From NCBI GenBank assembly GCA_903927645.1, contig CAIYNX010000146.1, forward strand, positions 1 to 49,281: DNA of 49,281 nt, given 5' to 3'. Each line of letters starts with the position of its first letter. The stretch's first letter is position 1. A program made the position numbers and the translations under genes. Under the pieces are notes generated by a model. The model was not told where the DNA came from. It worked only from the letters and a program-made list of their open reading frames with translations, and searched no databases. The stretch is from an uncultured Mucilaginibacter sp. Its GTDB lineage: Bacteria; Bacteroidota; Bacteroidia; Sphingobacteriales; Sphingobacteriaceae. Shown here in pieces: positions 15,645 to 24,514 of the stretch.

Positions 15645-17750
15645 ATGAAAGATAAGAAATTGGAAAATCCAAAACCTATACGGAAAATACCGAATAAAAA
15701 ACCTAATCCTAAAGCACCTAAACCTACTATTATGTGGTTTTATGCTGTATTAGTGGCAGTTATATTAGGAGTTGCTACATTGGTAAATGCAGGAGGTATA
15801 CCTCAAATAACCTCTCAACAGTTTACCGAAACCATGCTAAAACAGCATGATGTTGAAAAGATAGTAGCCTATAAAAATGGTGACTTAGTGGTTGCTCAGG
15901 TTTTTATAAAAAAGGAAAGTCTTAAAAAACCACAATACGCCAGTGTTAGAAGAGAAAAAGGTTCATTTAGCATGAATCCTTCTGAGCCTACTCCGCAATA
16001 TGAATTTACTGATGCTACCTTTGAAAGTTTAAAACAATCAATAACCGCAGCCGAAAAGGACTTTTCTGATGCCGATAAGATTTCTATCAGTTATGAACAA
16101 AGTCATGAAAGCTTTTTTTCGGGCTGGTTATTTCAAATGATCATGATGGCATTATTGCTGGTAGGCGTTTGGATGTTTATCATGCGAAGAATGTCTGGAG
16201 GTTCAGGTGGTGGGCCCGGAGGTCAAATATTTAATATTGGCAAATCAAAAGCTACATTGTTTGACAAAGAAGCGCAAGTTTCAGTTACATTTAATGATGT
16301 TGCCGGCTTGGAGGAAGCTAAACAAGAAGTAATGGAAATTGTTGACTTCTTAAAAAATCCTAAAAAGTATACCAATCTTGGAGGTAAAATACCTAAAGGT
16401 GCATTGTTAATTGGTGCGCCGGGTACTGGTAAAACTTTACTTGCCAAAGCCGTTGCAGGTGAGGCGCATGTACCTTTCTTTTCTTTGTCGGGTTCTGATT
16501 TTGTGGAGATGTTTGTAGGCGTAGGAGCCAGTCGGGTACGTGATTTATTCCGTCAGGCTAAAGATAAGGCACCTTGTATCATATTTATTGACGAGATTGA
16601 TGCAATAGGACGTGCAAGGGGTAAAAACAACATTGTAGGTGGTAATGACGAACGAGAAAATACACTAAACCAACTTTTGGTTGAAATGGATGGTTTTGGT
16701 ACCGACTCTGGTATCATAATACTTGCTGCTACCAACAGACCGGACGTTTTAGACTCAGCTTTGTTACGCCCCGGACGATTTGACAGACAAGTATCAATTG
16801 ATAAGCCAGATTTAATTGGCAGAGAGCAAATATTTAAGGTACACCTAAAACCAATTAAATTGGCCGAAGGAGTTGATCCGAAAAAGCTTTCAGCACAAAC
16901 TCCGGGTTTTGCAGGAGCTGAAATAGCCAATGTGTGCAACGAAGCTGCTTTAATAGCCGCCAGGCATAATAAAGAGGCTGTTGATATGAAAGATTTTCAA
17001 GATGCAATTGACCGTGTAATTGGAGGACTTGAAAAGAAAAACACGCTCATTACTCCTGAAGAAAAACGTGTAGTAGCTTACCATGAAGCCGGGCATGCTA
17101 TTGCAGGTTGGTTTTTAGAACATACCGATCCTTTGGTTAAGGTATCAATTGTGCCACGCGGCGTTGCTGCTTTGGGTTATGCTCAATATTTACCTAACGA
17201 ACGTTTCTTAGTGGCTAAAGACGAGCTTTTTGATGATATGGTATTGTCAATGGGTGGTAGAGTAGCCGAAGATATTGTATTCGGAAAGATTACAACCGGT
17301 GCCTTAAGCGATTTAGAGCGAATTACTCGTTTAGCTTATGGTATGGTAAAAATTTATGGAATGAATGATAAAATTGGAAATATCTCATTCTATGATCCGC
17401 ATGGCGAAAACCAATTTAATAAACCATACTCTGATACCACTGCCGAATTAATTGATGCAGAGGTTCGTAATTTAGTTGATTCAGTTTATAAAAGGACAAC
17501 AGATTTAATAAATGAACATAGGGATGGTTTGGAGAACGTAGCAAAAAAACTTCTCGAAAAAGAAGTATTGTTTCAGTCTGATTTAGAAGAAATATTAGGG
17601 AAACGTCCGTTTGAACACCGAACTGCTTATGATAAATTTGTTAACGGGCCAGATGTAGCTGAAGAAACAAAGGGCATTGAACTCGAGCCCAGCGGTGATA
17701 GTGAACCAGTAGAAATAAATGTTTCTGATTTAAATGATCCTAATATTTAA
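15645..17750 (+). CDS. ftsH: ATP-dependent zinc metalloprotease FtsH
   Basis: Inner-membrane AAA+ protease that extracts and degrades membrane proteins and regulatory factors as a hexamer. Two TM helices (about residues 25-45 and 165-185) flank a periplasmic domain. The AAA domain has Walker A GAPGTGKT (about residue 256), Walker [12 protein letters not shown], and the second region of homology [20 protein letters not shown]. The zinc protease motif HEAGH lies near residue 480. The C-terminus is acidic. The ORF track begins at a TTG five codons earlier; the ATG at 15645 (MKDKKLENP) is preferred and yields 701 aa, slightly longer than E. coli FtsH because of a basic N-terminal tail. All catalytic residues are intact. 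It sits between rsfS and a LUD-domain gene. Confidence 0.97.
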   Translation: MKDKKLENPKPIRKIPNKKPNPKAPKPTIMWFYAVLVAVILGVATLVNAGGIPQITSQQFTETMLKQHDVEKIVAYKNGDLVVAQVFIKKESLKKPQYASVRREKGSFSMNPSEPTPQYEFTDATFESLKQSITAAEKDFSDADKISISYEQSHESFFSGWLFQMIMMALLLVGVWMFIMRRMSGGSGGGPGGQIFNIGKSKATLFDKEAQVSVTFNDVAGLEEAKQEVMEIVDFLKNPKKYTNLGGKIPKGALLIGAPGTGKTLLAKAVAGEAHVPFFSLSGSDFVEMFVGVGASRVRDLFRQAKDKAPCIIFIDEIDAIGRARGKNNIVGGNDERENTLNQLLVEMDGFGTDSGIIILAATNRPDVLDSALLRPGRFDRQVSIDKPDLIGREQIFKVHLKPIKLAEGVDPKKLSAQTPGFAGAEIANVCNEAALIAARHNKEAVDMKDFQDAIDRVIGGLEKKNTLITPEEKRVVAYHEAGHAIAGWFLEHTDPLVKVSIVPRGVAALGYAQYLPNERFLVAKDELFDDMVLSMGGRVAEDIVFGKITTGALSDLERITRLAYGMVKIYGMNDKIGNISFYDPHGENQFNKPYSDTTAELIDAEVRNLVDSVYKRTTDLINEHRDGLENVAKKLLEKEVLFQSDLEEILGKRPFEHRTAYDKFVNGPDVAEETKGIELEPSGDSEPVEINVSDLNDPNI

Positions 17751-17776
17751 GGATTTATAAATTTATTATGATATTA

Positions 17777-17810
17777 TTTGGGCAAAAACTATAAAATGTT
17801 TTTGCCCAAA
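17777..17810 (+). other. Strong intercistronic hairpin between ftsH and the LUD gene
   Basis: TTTGGGCAAAAAC and GTTTTTGCCCAAA form a perfect 13-bp stem with an 8-nt loop. No T-run follows (TACTTTAAGC), so it is not a classical terminator. It may protect or process the upstream mRNA, or reduce expression of the downstream gene, whose ATG is 14 nt away. Confidence 0.55.
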
Positions 17811-17824
17811 TACTTTAAGCAAAC

Positions 17825-18463
17825 ATGAGGGATATTACAACTTCTAAAGAAAAGCTGCTAAAAAAAATTCGAAAGGCACTGCTCGAAAAGCGGGATAACC
17901 CATATCCAAATCTTGAAGATTTACCTCATTATGCCCCAACAACAGAATCATTGGATGAATTATTTGCGAAGCAATTAATAGCTATATCAGGTAATTTTGT
18001 TTTTTGCGAAAACCATGTACAGTTTATTGAAAACCTGTTGGGTCTTGCCGAAGAGAGGAAATGGCGCAAAATTTATTGCTGGGAACCCAATCTTCAAAAA
18101 ATATTTGAAGATTTTGAATTTCCTTACTTCGAAACTGATAAAAATTTTGAAAATGCCGAAGTTGGCTTTACCCTTTGCGAAGCATTGATAGCGCGAAATG
18201 GCAGTATATTACTTTCCAACGCAAATATGTCAGGCAGGCGGTTAAGCATTTATCCTCCGGTACATATTGTATTGGCTTATGCCTCTCAACTTGTTTTAGA
18301 TTTAAAGGATGGGTTTAATCTTATTAAAGAAAAATACCAAAAAGATTATCCTTCCATGATTTGTACAGTAACCGGCCCCAGCCGTACTGCTGACATAGAA
18401 AAGACGCTGGTTCTTGGCGCACATGGCCCCAAAGAGCTCTTTGTTTTTTTATTAGATGGTTAG
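17825..18463 (+). CDS. LUD-domain protein (LutC/YkgG type)
   Basis: A 212-aa cytoplasmic protein of the LUD (lactate utilisation) superfamily. The core reads VGFTLCEALIARNGSILLSN, the conserved LSIYPPVHIVLAYASQLV, and the terminal TVTGPSRTADIEKTLVLGAHGPKELFVFLLDG, which is the glycine-rich family signature. Its length suits LutC. There are no lutA or lutB genes nearby; instead it follows ftsH, as often seen in Bacteroidota, where its role is not established and lactate oxidation should not be assumed. A strong hairpin separates it from ftsH and a terminator-like hairpin follows it. The family call is secure and the function is not. Confidence 0.88.
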   Translation: MRDITTSKEKLLKKIRKALLEKRDNPYPNLEDLPHYAPTTESLDELFAKQLIAISGNFVFCENHVQFIENLLGLAEERKWRKIYCWEPNLQKIFEDFEFPYFETDKNFENAEVGFTLCEALIARNGSILLSNANMSGRRLSIYPPVHIVLAYASQLVLDLKDGFNLIKEKYQKDYPSMICTVTGPSRTADIEKTLVLGAHGPKELFVFLLDG

Positions 18464-18553
18464 GGTAATTAAAAATAAATCAAAAGATTACCCCAATTTT
18501 ATGCCAATCCTCATTAAATAATTTAATTCAAAAATAAGATTTCAACTTGCAAT

Positions 18554-18576
18554 ATGCTAAAAAAATTAGCATTTTT
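18554..18576 (+). terminator. Terminator-like hairpin abutting the next start codon
   Basis: ATGCTAA and TTAGCAT form a perfect 7-bp stem with an A5 loop followed by TTTT-G. The T-run ends five bases before the radical SAM ATG at 18582. It would terminate the LUD transcript, and the same bases include CATTTTTG, one mismatch from the -7 consensus. Confidence 0.55.
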
Positions 18577-18581
18577 GTAGT

Positions 18582-19652
18582 ATGCTCAATGAATTAAATG
18601 CCGATTTTTTTAAAGGGCGGGGTGCCCAGGTAAATACGCAAAACAAATTTTTAAAAAACAAATATGTACCAGAACATATTGAGGGGCTGGATATCCCTTT
18701 TATTGAAAATTCAAAAACACTTTTTTTTGAAGAATCACCAAAAAAAATTGTAAGCGAAAGCAATAGTCCCGATTTACCTCATATATATTCTATTAACCCT
18801 TATCAGGGTTGTGAGCATGGATGTGTTTATTGCTACGCCCGGAATTCGCATGAGTATTATGGCTTTAGTGCAGGGCTTGATTTTGAACGTAATATTGTAG
18901 TAAAACGAAATGCACCTGTTTTATTAGAGCAGTATTTTAATAAAAAAAATTATAAACCGGTATGCATTATGCTTTCAGGCAATACAGACTGTTACCAGCC
19001 TGTTGAGCGCCAATTAAAAATTACCAGATCATTATTGCAGTTATTTTTGAGGTATCGTAATCCGGTAAGCATCATCACTAAAAACAATATTATTTTGCGC
19101 GATATTGATGTACTAACTGAATTAGCTGCTATGGGCCTGGTACACGTAAATTTATCTATTACAACCTTAGATGAGCAGTTGCGTCAAAAGTTAGAACCAC
19201 GTACAGTAACTGCATCGGGTAGGTTATCAGTAATTGAGAAGTTGGCAGAAAATGGAATTCCGGTAAGGGTGATGGTGGCTCCAATTATTCCCGGATTAAA
19301 TAGTAATGAAATTCCGGTTATTATTGAGGCTGCTGCCAATAGGGGAGCACTGGATGCCGCTTTTACCATCGTAAGGCTCAATGGTAGCATTGCTGAACTA
19401 TTTACCGACTGGATAATAAAAGCTTTCCCAAACAAGGCTGATAAGGTATTGAACATGATTAGAGCCTGCCATGATGGTGAATTAAATGATAGTAAATTTG
19501 GCAGGCGTATTGCAGGAGAGGGTAAGGTTGCCGAATCTATTCATCAGTTGTATAAAATGGCAACTAACAAATTTTTAATAAACAGAGAAATGCCTGCTAT
19601 GAATTATAATTTATTTGTTCCAAAAGGAGGCAGACAAACCACCCTTTTCTAA
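18582..19652 (+). CDS. Radical SAM protein, PA0069/SplB-like family
   Basis: A 356-aa 4Fe-4S radical SAM enzyme. The cluster motif is YQGCEHGCVYCYAR (C-x3-C-x2-C), followed by the family-typical NSHEYYGFSAGLDFERNIVVK. Downstream ITKNNIILRDIDVL, the repeat of hydrophobic strands of the TIM barrel, and PVRVMVAPIIPGLN fit the PA0069 / Rv2578c family, related in sequence style to spore photoproduct lyase. The molecular substrate of this family is unknown to me. It follows the LUD gene, separated by a terminator-like hairpin that ends right at its start codon, so it may be independently transcribed. It ends just before a strong bidirectional terminator. No sign of truncation. Confidence 0.9.
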   Translation: MLNELNADFFKGRGAQVNTQNKFLKNKYVPEHIEGLDIPFIENSKTLFFEESPKKIVSESNSPDLPHIYSINPYQGCEHGCVYCYARNSHEYYGFSAGLDFERNIVVKRNAPVLLEQYFNKKNYKPVCIMLSGNTDCYQPVERQLKITRSLLQLFLRYRNPVSIITKNNIILRDIDVLTELAAMGLVHVNLSITTLDEQLRQKLEPRTVTASGRLSVIEKLAENGIPVRVMVAPIIPGLNSNEIPVIIEAAANRGALDAAFTIVRLNGSIAELFTDWIIKAFPNKADKVLNMIRACHDGELNDSKFGRRIAGEGKVAESIHQLYKMATNKFLINREMPAMNYNLFVPKGGRQTTLF

Positions 19653-19653
19653 A

Positions 19654-19688
19654 CAAAAAAACCGATTAATTATAATTAATCGGTTTTT
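19654..19688. terminator. Bidirectional terminator between radical SAM and FKBP genes
   Basis: ACCGATTAAT pairs with ATTAATCGGT, flanked by AAAAAA on the left and TTTTTT on the right. It serves both converging genes. Confidence 0.92.
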
Positions 19689-19696
19689 TTAGAAAC

Positions 19697-20665
19697 TTAG
19701 TTTTTCTTCACTATTTTTTTCTTAACCGGCGTTGCAATATGGTTAACCGGTTTTGGTGCCAAAGTAACTGGATGCCTAATGGGTTTTATTTTTACCAATT
19801 CTACATCAAAAATTAAAGTACTAAATGGTTTAATGCCATCTCCCATACCTTGCTGGCCATATCCCAAACCAGAGGGTATAATAAATGTTGCTTTTGATCC
19901 TTCATTTAAAAGCAATAAACCTTCATCCCAACCAGCTATTACTTTACCCATACCAACATTTAATTGCAAAGGTTCATAAGGGCGTGCCTCATTGAAAATT
20001 CCTGCACTTTTTGCAACATCAGGCAGACTGGTATCAAACACTTTATCATCAATAGTACGCCCCGCATAATTTACCAATAAAGTATCTCCTTTTAATGGCT
20101 TTGGTTTTGTTGAAGCCTTGGTTATAAAATATTTTAAGCCAGATGCAGTTGTATTTACTACCCATTTATGTTCTGTAATATATTTTGCCGCATTTGCATT
20201 TTCATCAGCTATAATTTTTGCCACCTGAGCATCTCTTTCTGCAATTGCTTCCTGTAAAGTTTGTACCTTCAATATCTTGATTACCATAACAAGATTACTT
20301 CCCTTCGGAAAAAAGGCTGGTCTAACCTCATCATGCCCCTTAAAAATAGTGTCTGTAGGAACTTTTATAATAGCACTATCTCCAACCGTAAAAAGTGGTA
20401 ATACTTCCATTAAGTCGGCAATGTTTTGTGAAGGCTGAATTTGAGCTTGAACCGGCCTTCCCATTTGGTAAGTACTTCTCAAAACCGAATCCTTATCTGT
20501 TTTTTCGATAAAATTAAATGTAATTACATCATTTAATTTAAGCTTTTGGCCAATATTGGGCGTATAAATATGGTATAGGGCGCCTTTGGGAGTTGTTTGA
20601 AAATCATTTTGAGCCTTTGCCTGTATAAACAATAAAACCCCTATAAATGGTAGTATATATCTCAT
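19697..20665 (-). CDS. Exported FKBP-type peptidyl-prolyl isomerase
   Basis: A 322-aa periplasmic isomerase: signal peptide MRYILPFIGVLLFIQAKAQ, an N-terminal FKBP-like half (LNDVITFNFIEKTDKDSVL ... FTVGDSAIIKVP) lacking the usual active-site residues, a helical linker, then a canonical FKBP domain (LLVNYAGRTIDDKVFDTS, GWDEGLLLLNEGSKATFIIPSGLGYG, FDVELVKI). The extreme C-terminus is Lys/Pro-rich. The ORF-track start is TTG; the ATG at 20665 gives a proper signal peptide. It is a tandem paralogue of the next gene with the same two-part architecture, separated by a terminator-like hairpin. Folding of envelope proteins is the likely role. Confidence 0.9.
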   Translation of the reverse strand: MRYILPFIGVLLFIQAKAQNDFQTTPKGALYHIYTPNIGQKLKLNDVITFNFIEKTDKDSVLRSTYQMGRPVQAQIQPSQNIADLMEVLPLFTVGDSAIIKVPTDTIFKGHDEVRPAFFPKGSNLVMVIKILKVQTLQEAIAERDAQVAKIIADENANAAKYITEHKWVVNTTASGLKYFITKASTKPKPLKGDTLLVNYAGRTIDDKVFDTSLPDVAKSAGIFNEARPYEPLQLNVGMGKVIAGWDEGLLLLNEGSKATFIIPSGLGYGQQGMGDGIKPFSTLIFDVELVKIKPIRHPVTLAPKPVNHIATPVKKKIVKKN

Positions 20666-20669
20666 AATC

Positions 20670-20700
20670 AAAAAAAAGCCTTCCGGTTTTAGCCGGAAGG
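20670..20700 (-). terminator. Terminator-like hairpin between the tandem FKBP genes
   Basis: On the minus strand CCTTCCGG and CCGGAAGG form a perfect 8-bp stem with a 6-nt loop, then C and eight T. The T-run ends four bases before the ATG (20665) of the next gene, so it would attenuate the downstream FKBP gene. Confidence 0.8.
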
Positions 20701-20720
20701 TATAAATTTCTTTTACTTAT

Positions 20721-21686
20721 TTATTTATGGTTTGGTTGCGCCAACATTTGAATTGATGTAGGTTTTGGCGCATTTGGGTTAGGATGAATAATATCAACCA
20801 ATTCAACATCAAATACCAATGGGGTAAAGCCAGGTACTTGCTGATAACCTTGATCGCCATAGCCTAAATTTGATGGAAGTATAAAGGTTGCCTTGGCGCC
20901 TTTTGATAATAATGGCATAGCCTCGTTCCATCCTTTAATCATTCCTTGTAAACCAACGGCAAACTTAATAGGCTTATAAGCAGCCATAGGGTTAATTGGC
21001 ATTTTAGCCTTTTGCAAGTCGGCCTTTACATTTGAGTCGAAAATCTTTCCGTTTAAAAATCTACCTGTATAAAAAACAGCAACAGTATCACCATTAGCCA
21101 CCTTTTCACCAACGCCTTCTTTATTAATTACATATTGTAATCCTGATGCAGTTGTTGTTAATTTTAAGTTTTTCTCGGCAACATATTTTTTAATTTTTGC
21201 AGGTTCCTGACTTCTTATTAAATCAGTTTCTGTTTTTACATAGGCATCAATTCGCCCTCTAAATATTTGATCGCTCAAATTACCCTTTGCAATAACCTTT
21301 TCAATCTTAATATAATAACTCACATATTTACCTTTAAATGGAGGTCTCGGAGCTCCTTTAGCAAGGTTCGAGTCGATATTGGTTTTTATAACAGCACTAT
21401 CGCTCTCAGCAAGATATTTTAAGGCACTTAAAACATCTCCCTTTCCTTGAGGTTTTGATATAACCAAAAATGATGGATGACCTAATTCATAGGTGCTGAA
21501 TAAAACTGAATCGGCATCAGTTTTTGCAACAACGTTTACACTTACAAAATCACCTTCTTTTAAAGTTGGTGCACCTTTGCCAGCAACTATTTTGTATTGT
21601 AAACCACCATCGGCATTTTTAAAACCACCATTGCAACTCGCTAATCCAATAGCAGCAAGTGCTAAAAACATTATTTTTCTTTTCAT
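20721..21686 (-). CDS. FKBP-type peptidyl-prolyl isomerase lipoprotein (GldI-like)
   Basis: A 321-aa lipoprotein: signal MKRKIMFLALAAIGLASC with lipobox LASC and the acylated Cys18. As in the downstream paralogue, an FKBP-like N-terminal half (KEGDFVSVNVVAKTDADSVLF ... ESDSAVIKT) is followed by a helical linker and a canonical C-terminal FKBP domain (VAVFYTGRFLNGKIFDSN, GWNEAMPLLSKGAKATFILPSNLGYG). Its start lies one base after the nrnA stop, so the two are probably translated from one message. In Flavobacteria the gliding protein GldI is an FKBP lipoprotein with, as I recall, a DHH phosphoesterase neighbour; a GldI-like role is an inference from that context only. Confidence 0.9.
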   Translation of the reverse strand: MKRKIMFLALAAIGLASCNGGFKNADGGLQYKIVAGKGAPTLKEGDFVSVNVVAKTDADSVLFSTYELGHPSFLVISKPQGKGDVLSALKYLAESDSAVIKTNIDSNLAKGAPRPPFKGKYVSYYIKIEKVIAKGNLSDQIFRGRIDAYVKTETDLIRSQEPAKIKKYVAEKNLKLTTTASGLQYVINKEGVGEKVANGDTVAVFYTGRFLNGKIFDSNVKADLQKAKMPINPMAAYKPIKFAVGLQGMIKGWNEAMPLLSKGAKATFILPSNLGYGDQGYQQVPGFTPLVFDVELVDIIHPNPNAPKPTSIQMLAQPNHK

Positions 21687-21687
21687 T

Positions 21688-22698
21688 TTATTGTGTTAAC
21701 AGATTTTTATATTTGGGTAATATTAATTTAAATTGATTTACGGCTTCAGATAGTGATGCATCAGAAACACCACCTGCCGCATTTCTATGTCCGCCGCCAC
21801 TAAAATAATTCTTACAAATCTCATTAGCAGGAAATGTTCCTTTTGATCGTAAGGAGAGCTTCACAATTTCAGGTCGTTCAACAAAAAAAGCTGCCAGATT
21901 TACACCAGCAATTGAAAGACCATAGTTAACGATGCCTTCAGTATCTCCGGTATTTATGTCAAATTTTGCTAACTCTTCTTTTGTAACGGTAATAATGGCG
22001 GTATTATAATCATACAATACTTCTAATTTATTATATAAGCAATTACCTAAAAACCTTAACCTGTTTTCGGAAGTATTGTCATATATTAAATCGTAAATAG
22101 TGTAATTAACCGCACCTGCATCAATGAGGTCGGCTGTTATTCTGTGTACAGCCGAAGTGGTATTTGGCAAACAAAATGAGGCCGAATCTGTAAGAATGCC
22201 GGCGTATAAACAAGTTGCCACCTCTTTATTTATTTGGTTTTTTCCTTCAAGTACTTCTACAATAAATGTATAAATAAGTTGGGCGGTTGCACAAGCCTTG
22301 GTATCCCAGTATCTGAAATCATCAAAGCTTTCAGGTTCTAAATGATGGTCGATCATTATTTTCTTTGCCTTGCTTTCAGCAACAAGAGGGCCCATTTTAT
22401 TAATTCGGCTTAAGGCATTAAAATCAAGGCAAAAAATAACATCAGCTTCGGCAATTAAGTTTGTTGCTTTTTCAATATAATCGGTAAAAACAATTACCTG
22501 TTCATTCCCCGGCATCCAACTTAAGTTTGCCGGATAATCGGTTGGGGTAATTACAGTAACAAGATGACCGGTTTGTATTAGATAATTGTATAAGCCTAAA
22601 GACGAGCCCATAGCATCGCCATCAGGTTTATGATGGGTAGTAATTATAATTTTTAAGGGCTGCGCTAAAAATTCAATAAGCGAGGCTTTATCTAACAT
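21688..22698 (-). CDS. nrnA: DHH/DHHA1 phosphoesterase, NrnA-like
   Basis: Likely a bifunctional nano-RNase and 3'-phosphoadenosine 5'-phosphate phosphatase, cytoplasmic. The DHH domain shows ITTHHKPDGDAMGSSLGLYN, the aspartate in FCLDFNALSR and the signature IDHHLEP; the DHHA1 domain ends with the substrate-binding GGGHRNAAGG. The length, 336 aa, is standard for NrnA (about 310-340). It heads a leftward operon with the FKBP lipoprotein (1-bp gap) and faces ndk across a divergent promoter region in which both -7 elements can be seen. All metal-binding residues are present. Whether it acts mainly on short RNA or on pAp or cyclic dinucleotide products cannot be told from sequence. Confidence 0.9.
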   Translation of the reverse strand: MLDKASLIEFLAQPLKIIITTHHKPDGDAMGSSLGLYNYLIQTGHLVTVITPTDYPANLSWMPGNEQVIVFTDYIEKATNLIAEADVIFCLDFNALSRINKMGPLVAESKAKKIMIDHHLEPESFDDFRYWDTKACATAQLIYTFIVEVLEGKNQINKEVATCLYAGILTDSASFCLPNTTSAVHRITADLIDAGAVNYTIYDLIYDNTSENRLRFLGNCLYNKLEVLYDYNTAIITVTKEELAKFDINTGDTEGIVNYGLSIAGVNLAAFFVERPEIVKLSLRSKGTFPANEICKNYFSGGGHRNAAGGVSDASLSEAVNQFKLILPKYKNLLTQ

Positions 22699-22716
22699 CG
22701 ATTTTTAAAAGAAATG

Positions 22717-22724
22717 CAAAGCTA
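22717..22724 (-). promoter_or_regulatory. nrnA operon promoter, -7 element
   Basis: Minus strand TAGCTTTG followed by C, an exact TAnnTTTG match 18 bp upstream of the nrnA ATG, predicting a very short leader. Confidence 0.6.
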
Positions 22725-22791
22725 AATAAATTAATTAAATAAGGTAAACTAAATTAATACCTAAAACTTTTAGGTTTTAAATGTAAAAAGC

Positions 22792-22799
22792 TACTTTTG
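22792..22799 (+). promoter_or_regulatory. ndk promoter, -7 element
   Basis: TACTTTTG followed by C, an exact TAnnTTTG match about 83 bp upstream of the ndk ATG; the -33 element is weak. Confidence 0.6.
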
Positions 22800-22882
22800 C
22801 GCCCAAATTAAGTATCAGAGGTTTTTCCCATACATAACTTCAAAAAAATACTTCGTTTAAAAATTAAAAAATTCTTAGGATT

Positions 22883-23299
22883 ATGAGCAACAAAACATTT
22901 ACCATGATTAAGCCCGATGCGGTAGCAAACGGCCATATTGGTGCAATTTTAGACCATATTATTAAAGGTGGATTTAAAATTACCGCAATGAAATACACTT
23001 ATTTAACCGCACAAAAGGCCGGTGAATTTTATGAAGTGCATAAGGCACGTCCGTTTTACGGAGAGTTGGTTGATTTCATGTCATCAGGTCCTATTGTTGC
23101 AGCTATTTTAGAAAAGGACAATGCAGTAGAAGATTTTAGGAAACTAATTGGTGCAACAGATCCGGCTAAGGCCGATAAGGGTACTATCCGTAACCTTTTT
23201 GCAGAATCAATCAGTGCCAACGCGATTCACGGTTCTGATTCTGATGAAAATGCTTCCATCGAAGGTAGTTTCTTTTTCTCCTCTCTCGAAAAATTCTAA
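22883..23299 (+). CDS. ndk: Nucleoside diphosphate kinase
   Basis: Transfers the gamma-phosphate from ATP to nucleoside diphosphates through a phosphohistidine. The 138 aa show the ATP-binding [16 protein letters not shown] start, [38 protein letters not shown], and the catalytic histidine in [19 protein letters not shown]. Length is standard (about 140). ATG start; no alternative needed. Monocistronic, with a good terminator just after the stop and a divergent promoter shared in one gap with nrnA. Very secure. Confidence 0.98.
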   Translation: MSNKTFTMIKPDAVANGHIGAILDHIIKGGFKITAMKYTYLTAQKAGEFYEVHKARPFYGELVDFMSSGPIVAAILEKDNAVEDFRKLIGATDPAKADKGTIRNLFAESISANAIHGSDSDENASIEGSFFFSSLEKF

Positions 23300-23303
23300 G
23301 CCC

Positions 23304-23346
23304 ATACAGGTCAAATAACAATAGAGTTGTTTGACCTGTATTTTTT
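23304..23346 (+). terminator. ndk terminator
   Basis: ATACAGGTCAAA and TTTGACCTGTAT pair perfectly over 12 bp with a further inner CAA/TTG match, followed by TTTTTT, right after the ndk stop. Confidence 0.9.
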
Positions 23347-23404
23347 AAAATTAGGAATGATTGCTTTTAAATAATTACCTTTAATTGGTATACTACCATC
23401 TCAG

Positions 23405-24514
23405 CTAATTTAATTCCAGATCACTCCTAATGGGATAATGGTCTGACAGCTTTTTTTCAATAATTTGATAATTTAGTATATTAAATTCCGGACTTGTTAA
23501 AATATAGTCTATTTGATAGTTGGGGAAATTACCATTATAAGTCTTACCCAAACCAATGCCTTTTTGTTCAAAGGCATTCTTTAAGCCCTTTCCCATTTCA
23601 TTTACGGCGAAGGAGGTTGGAGTATCATTAAAATCGCCCGAAATAATATATGGGTAAGGGCAATTCTTTGCATGCTCTTTAATTAATTTAACCTGCCTGC
23701 TTCTTTTTATAAATGCGCTTTTTAATTTTAAGCCCATACGCTTAGCCGGCGAAATATTGGTTGTAAGCTGATTGCTTATGTCTTTTATGTATTTGTAATC
23801 AGGGCCTTCAAAACCAATTGATTGCAAATGAACATTATAAATTCTAAATATTTTCTTGCCTTTTTTAACATCAATAAATATGCATGAGTTTTCGCTACCC
23901 TTATCTGCAATGGTTATAAATCCCTTACCAATAATCTGATACTTAGAAAATATGGCGATTCCTATTGATTCTCTTTCGTTAAAAATAATTGGCACAAAAA
24001 AATAATGTTGATGCCCAATTATTTTTGTTAACGAGTCTTTCATATCATATTGGCCATTTGGCCGGGTATAAAATTCTTGTAAGCCAATAATATCGGGTTT
24101 TTGTTCTTTTATAATACTTAAAATTTCATGTTTGGTTGAGATATCATTATTAGCTCCATACCGTTTAAAATTATGAACGTTATAGGTCATTATTCTGATG
24201 GCATTGGCATCCTTAATTAATAATACACCATTGCTTTTGTGTAAACCAAAATTTTTATTAAAAATACCCCAGCCAAGCGCTATGCAAGCTATAGGCAACA
24301 GCGCATTCCAGCGTTTACGGAATAACCAAAATAAGGTAATTAAAATATTTGCCAGTAAAATAAAGGGATATGATAAGCCAAAGAAAGATATAAGCCACAA
24401 TTTTTCCGGGTCGCATGTAGGAGCGAGGTAGCTCAATAACAAAGCCAAGCAAAAAATATAGGTAATCCAAACAAAAAACCAATGAAGAAAGGGCAAGCTA
24501 CTTTTCACCTTCAT
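23405..24514 (-). CDS. Membrane-anchored endonuclease/exonuclease/phosphatase-fold protein
   Basis: A 369-aa protein with three N-terminal TM helices (about residues 10-90) and a C-terminal EEP (DNase I-like) domain: IRIMTYNVHNFKR, the catalytic glutamate in GLQEFYTRP, ISGDFNDTPTS and the final SDHYPIRSDL, which together supply the metal and catalytic residues. The orientation of the domain is probably periplasmic. Substrates in this broad family include nucleic acids, phospholipids and inositol phosphates, so no reaction is assigned. The ATG overlaps the last 17 bp of the rhomboid gene in another frame, so the two are translationally coupled. Rhomboid-EEP pairing is common in Bacteroidota. 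Confidence 0.88.
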   Translation of the reverse strand: MKVKSSLPFLHWFFVWITYIFCLALLLSYLAPTCDPEKLWLISFFGLSYPFILLANILITLFWLFRKRWNALLPIACIALGWGIFNKNFGLHKSNGVLLIKDANAIRIMTYNVHNFKRYGANNDISTKHEILSIIKEQKPDIIGLQEFYTRPNGQYDMKDSLTKIIGHQHYFFVPIIFNERESIGIAIFSKYQIIGKGFITIADKGSENSCIFIDVKKGKKIFRIYNVHLQSIGFEGPDYKYIKDISNQLTTNISPAKRMGLKLKSAFIKRSRQVKLIKEHAKNCPYPYIISGDFNDTPTSFAVNEMGKGLKNAFEQKGIGLGKTYNGNFPNYQIDYILTSPEFNILNYQIIEKKLSDHYPIRSDLELN

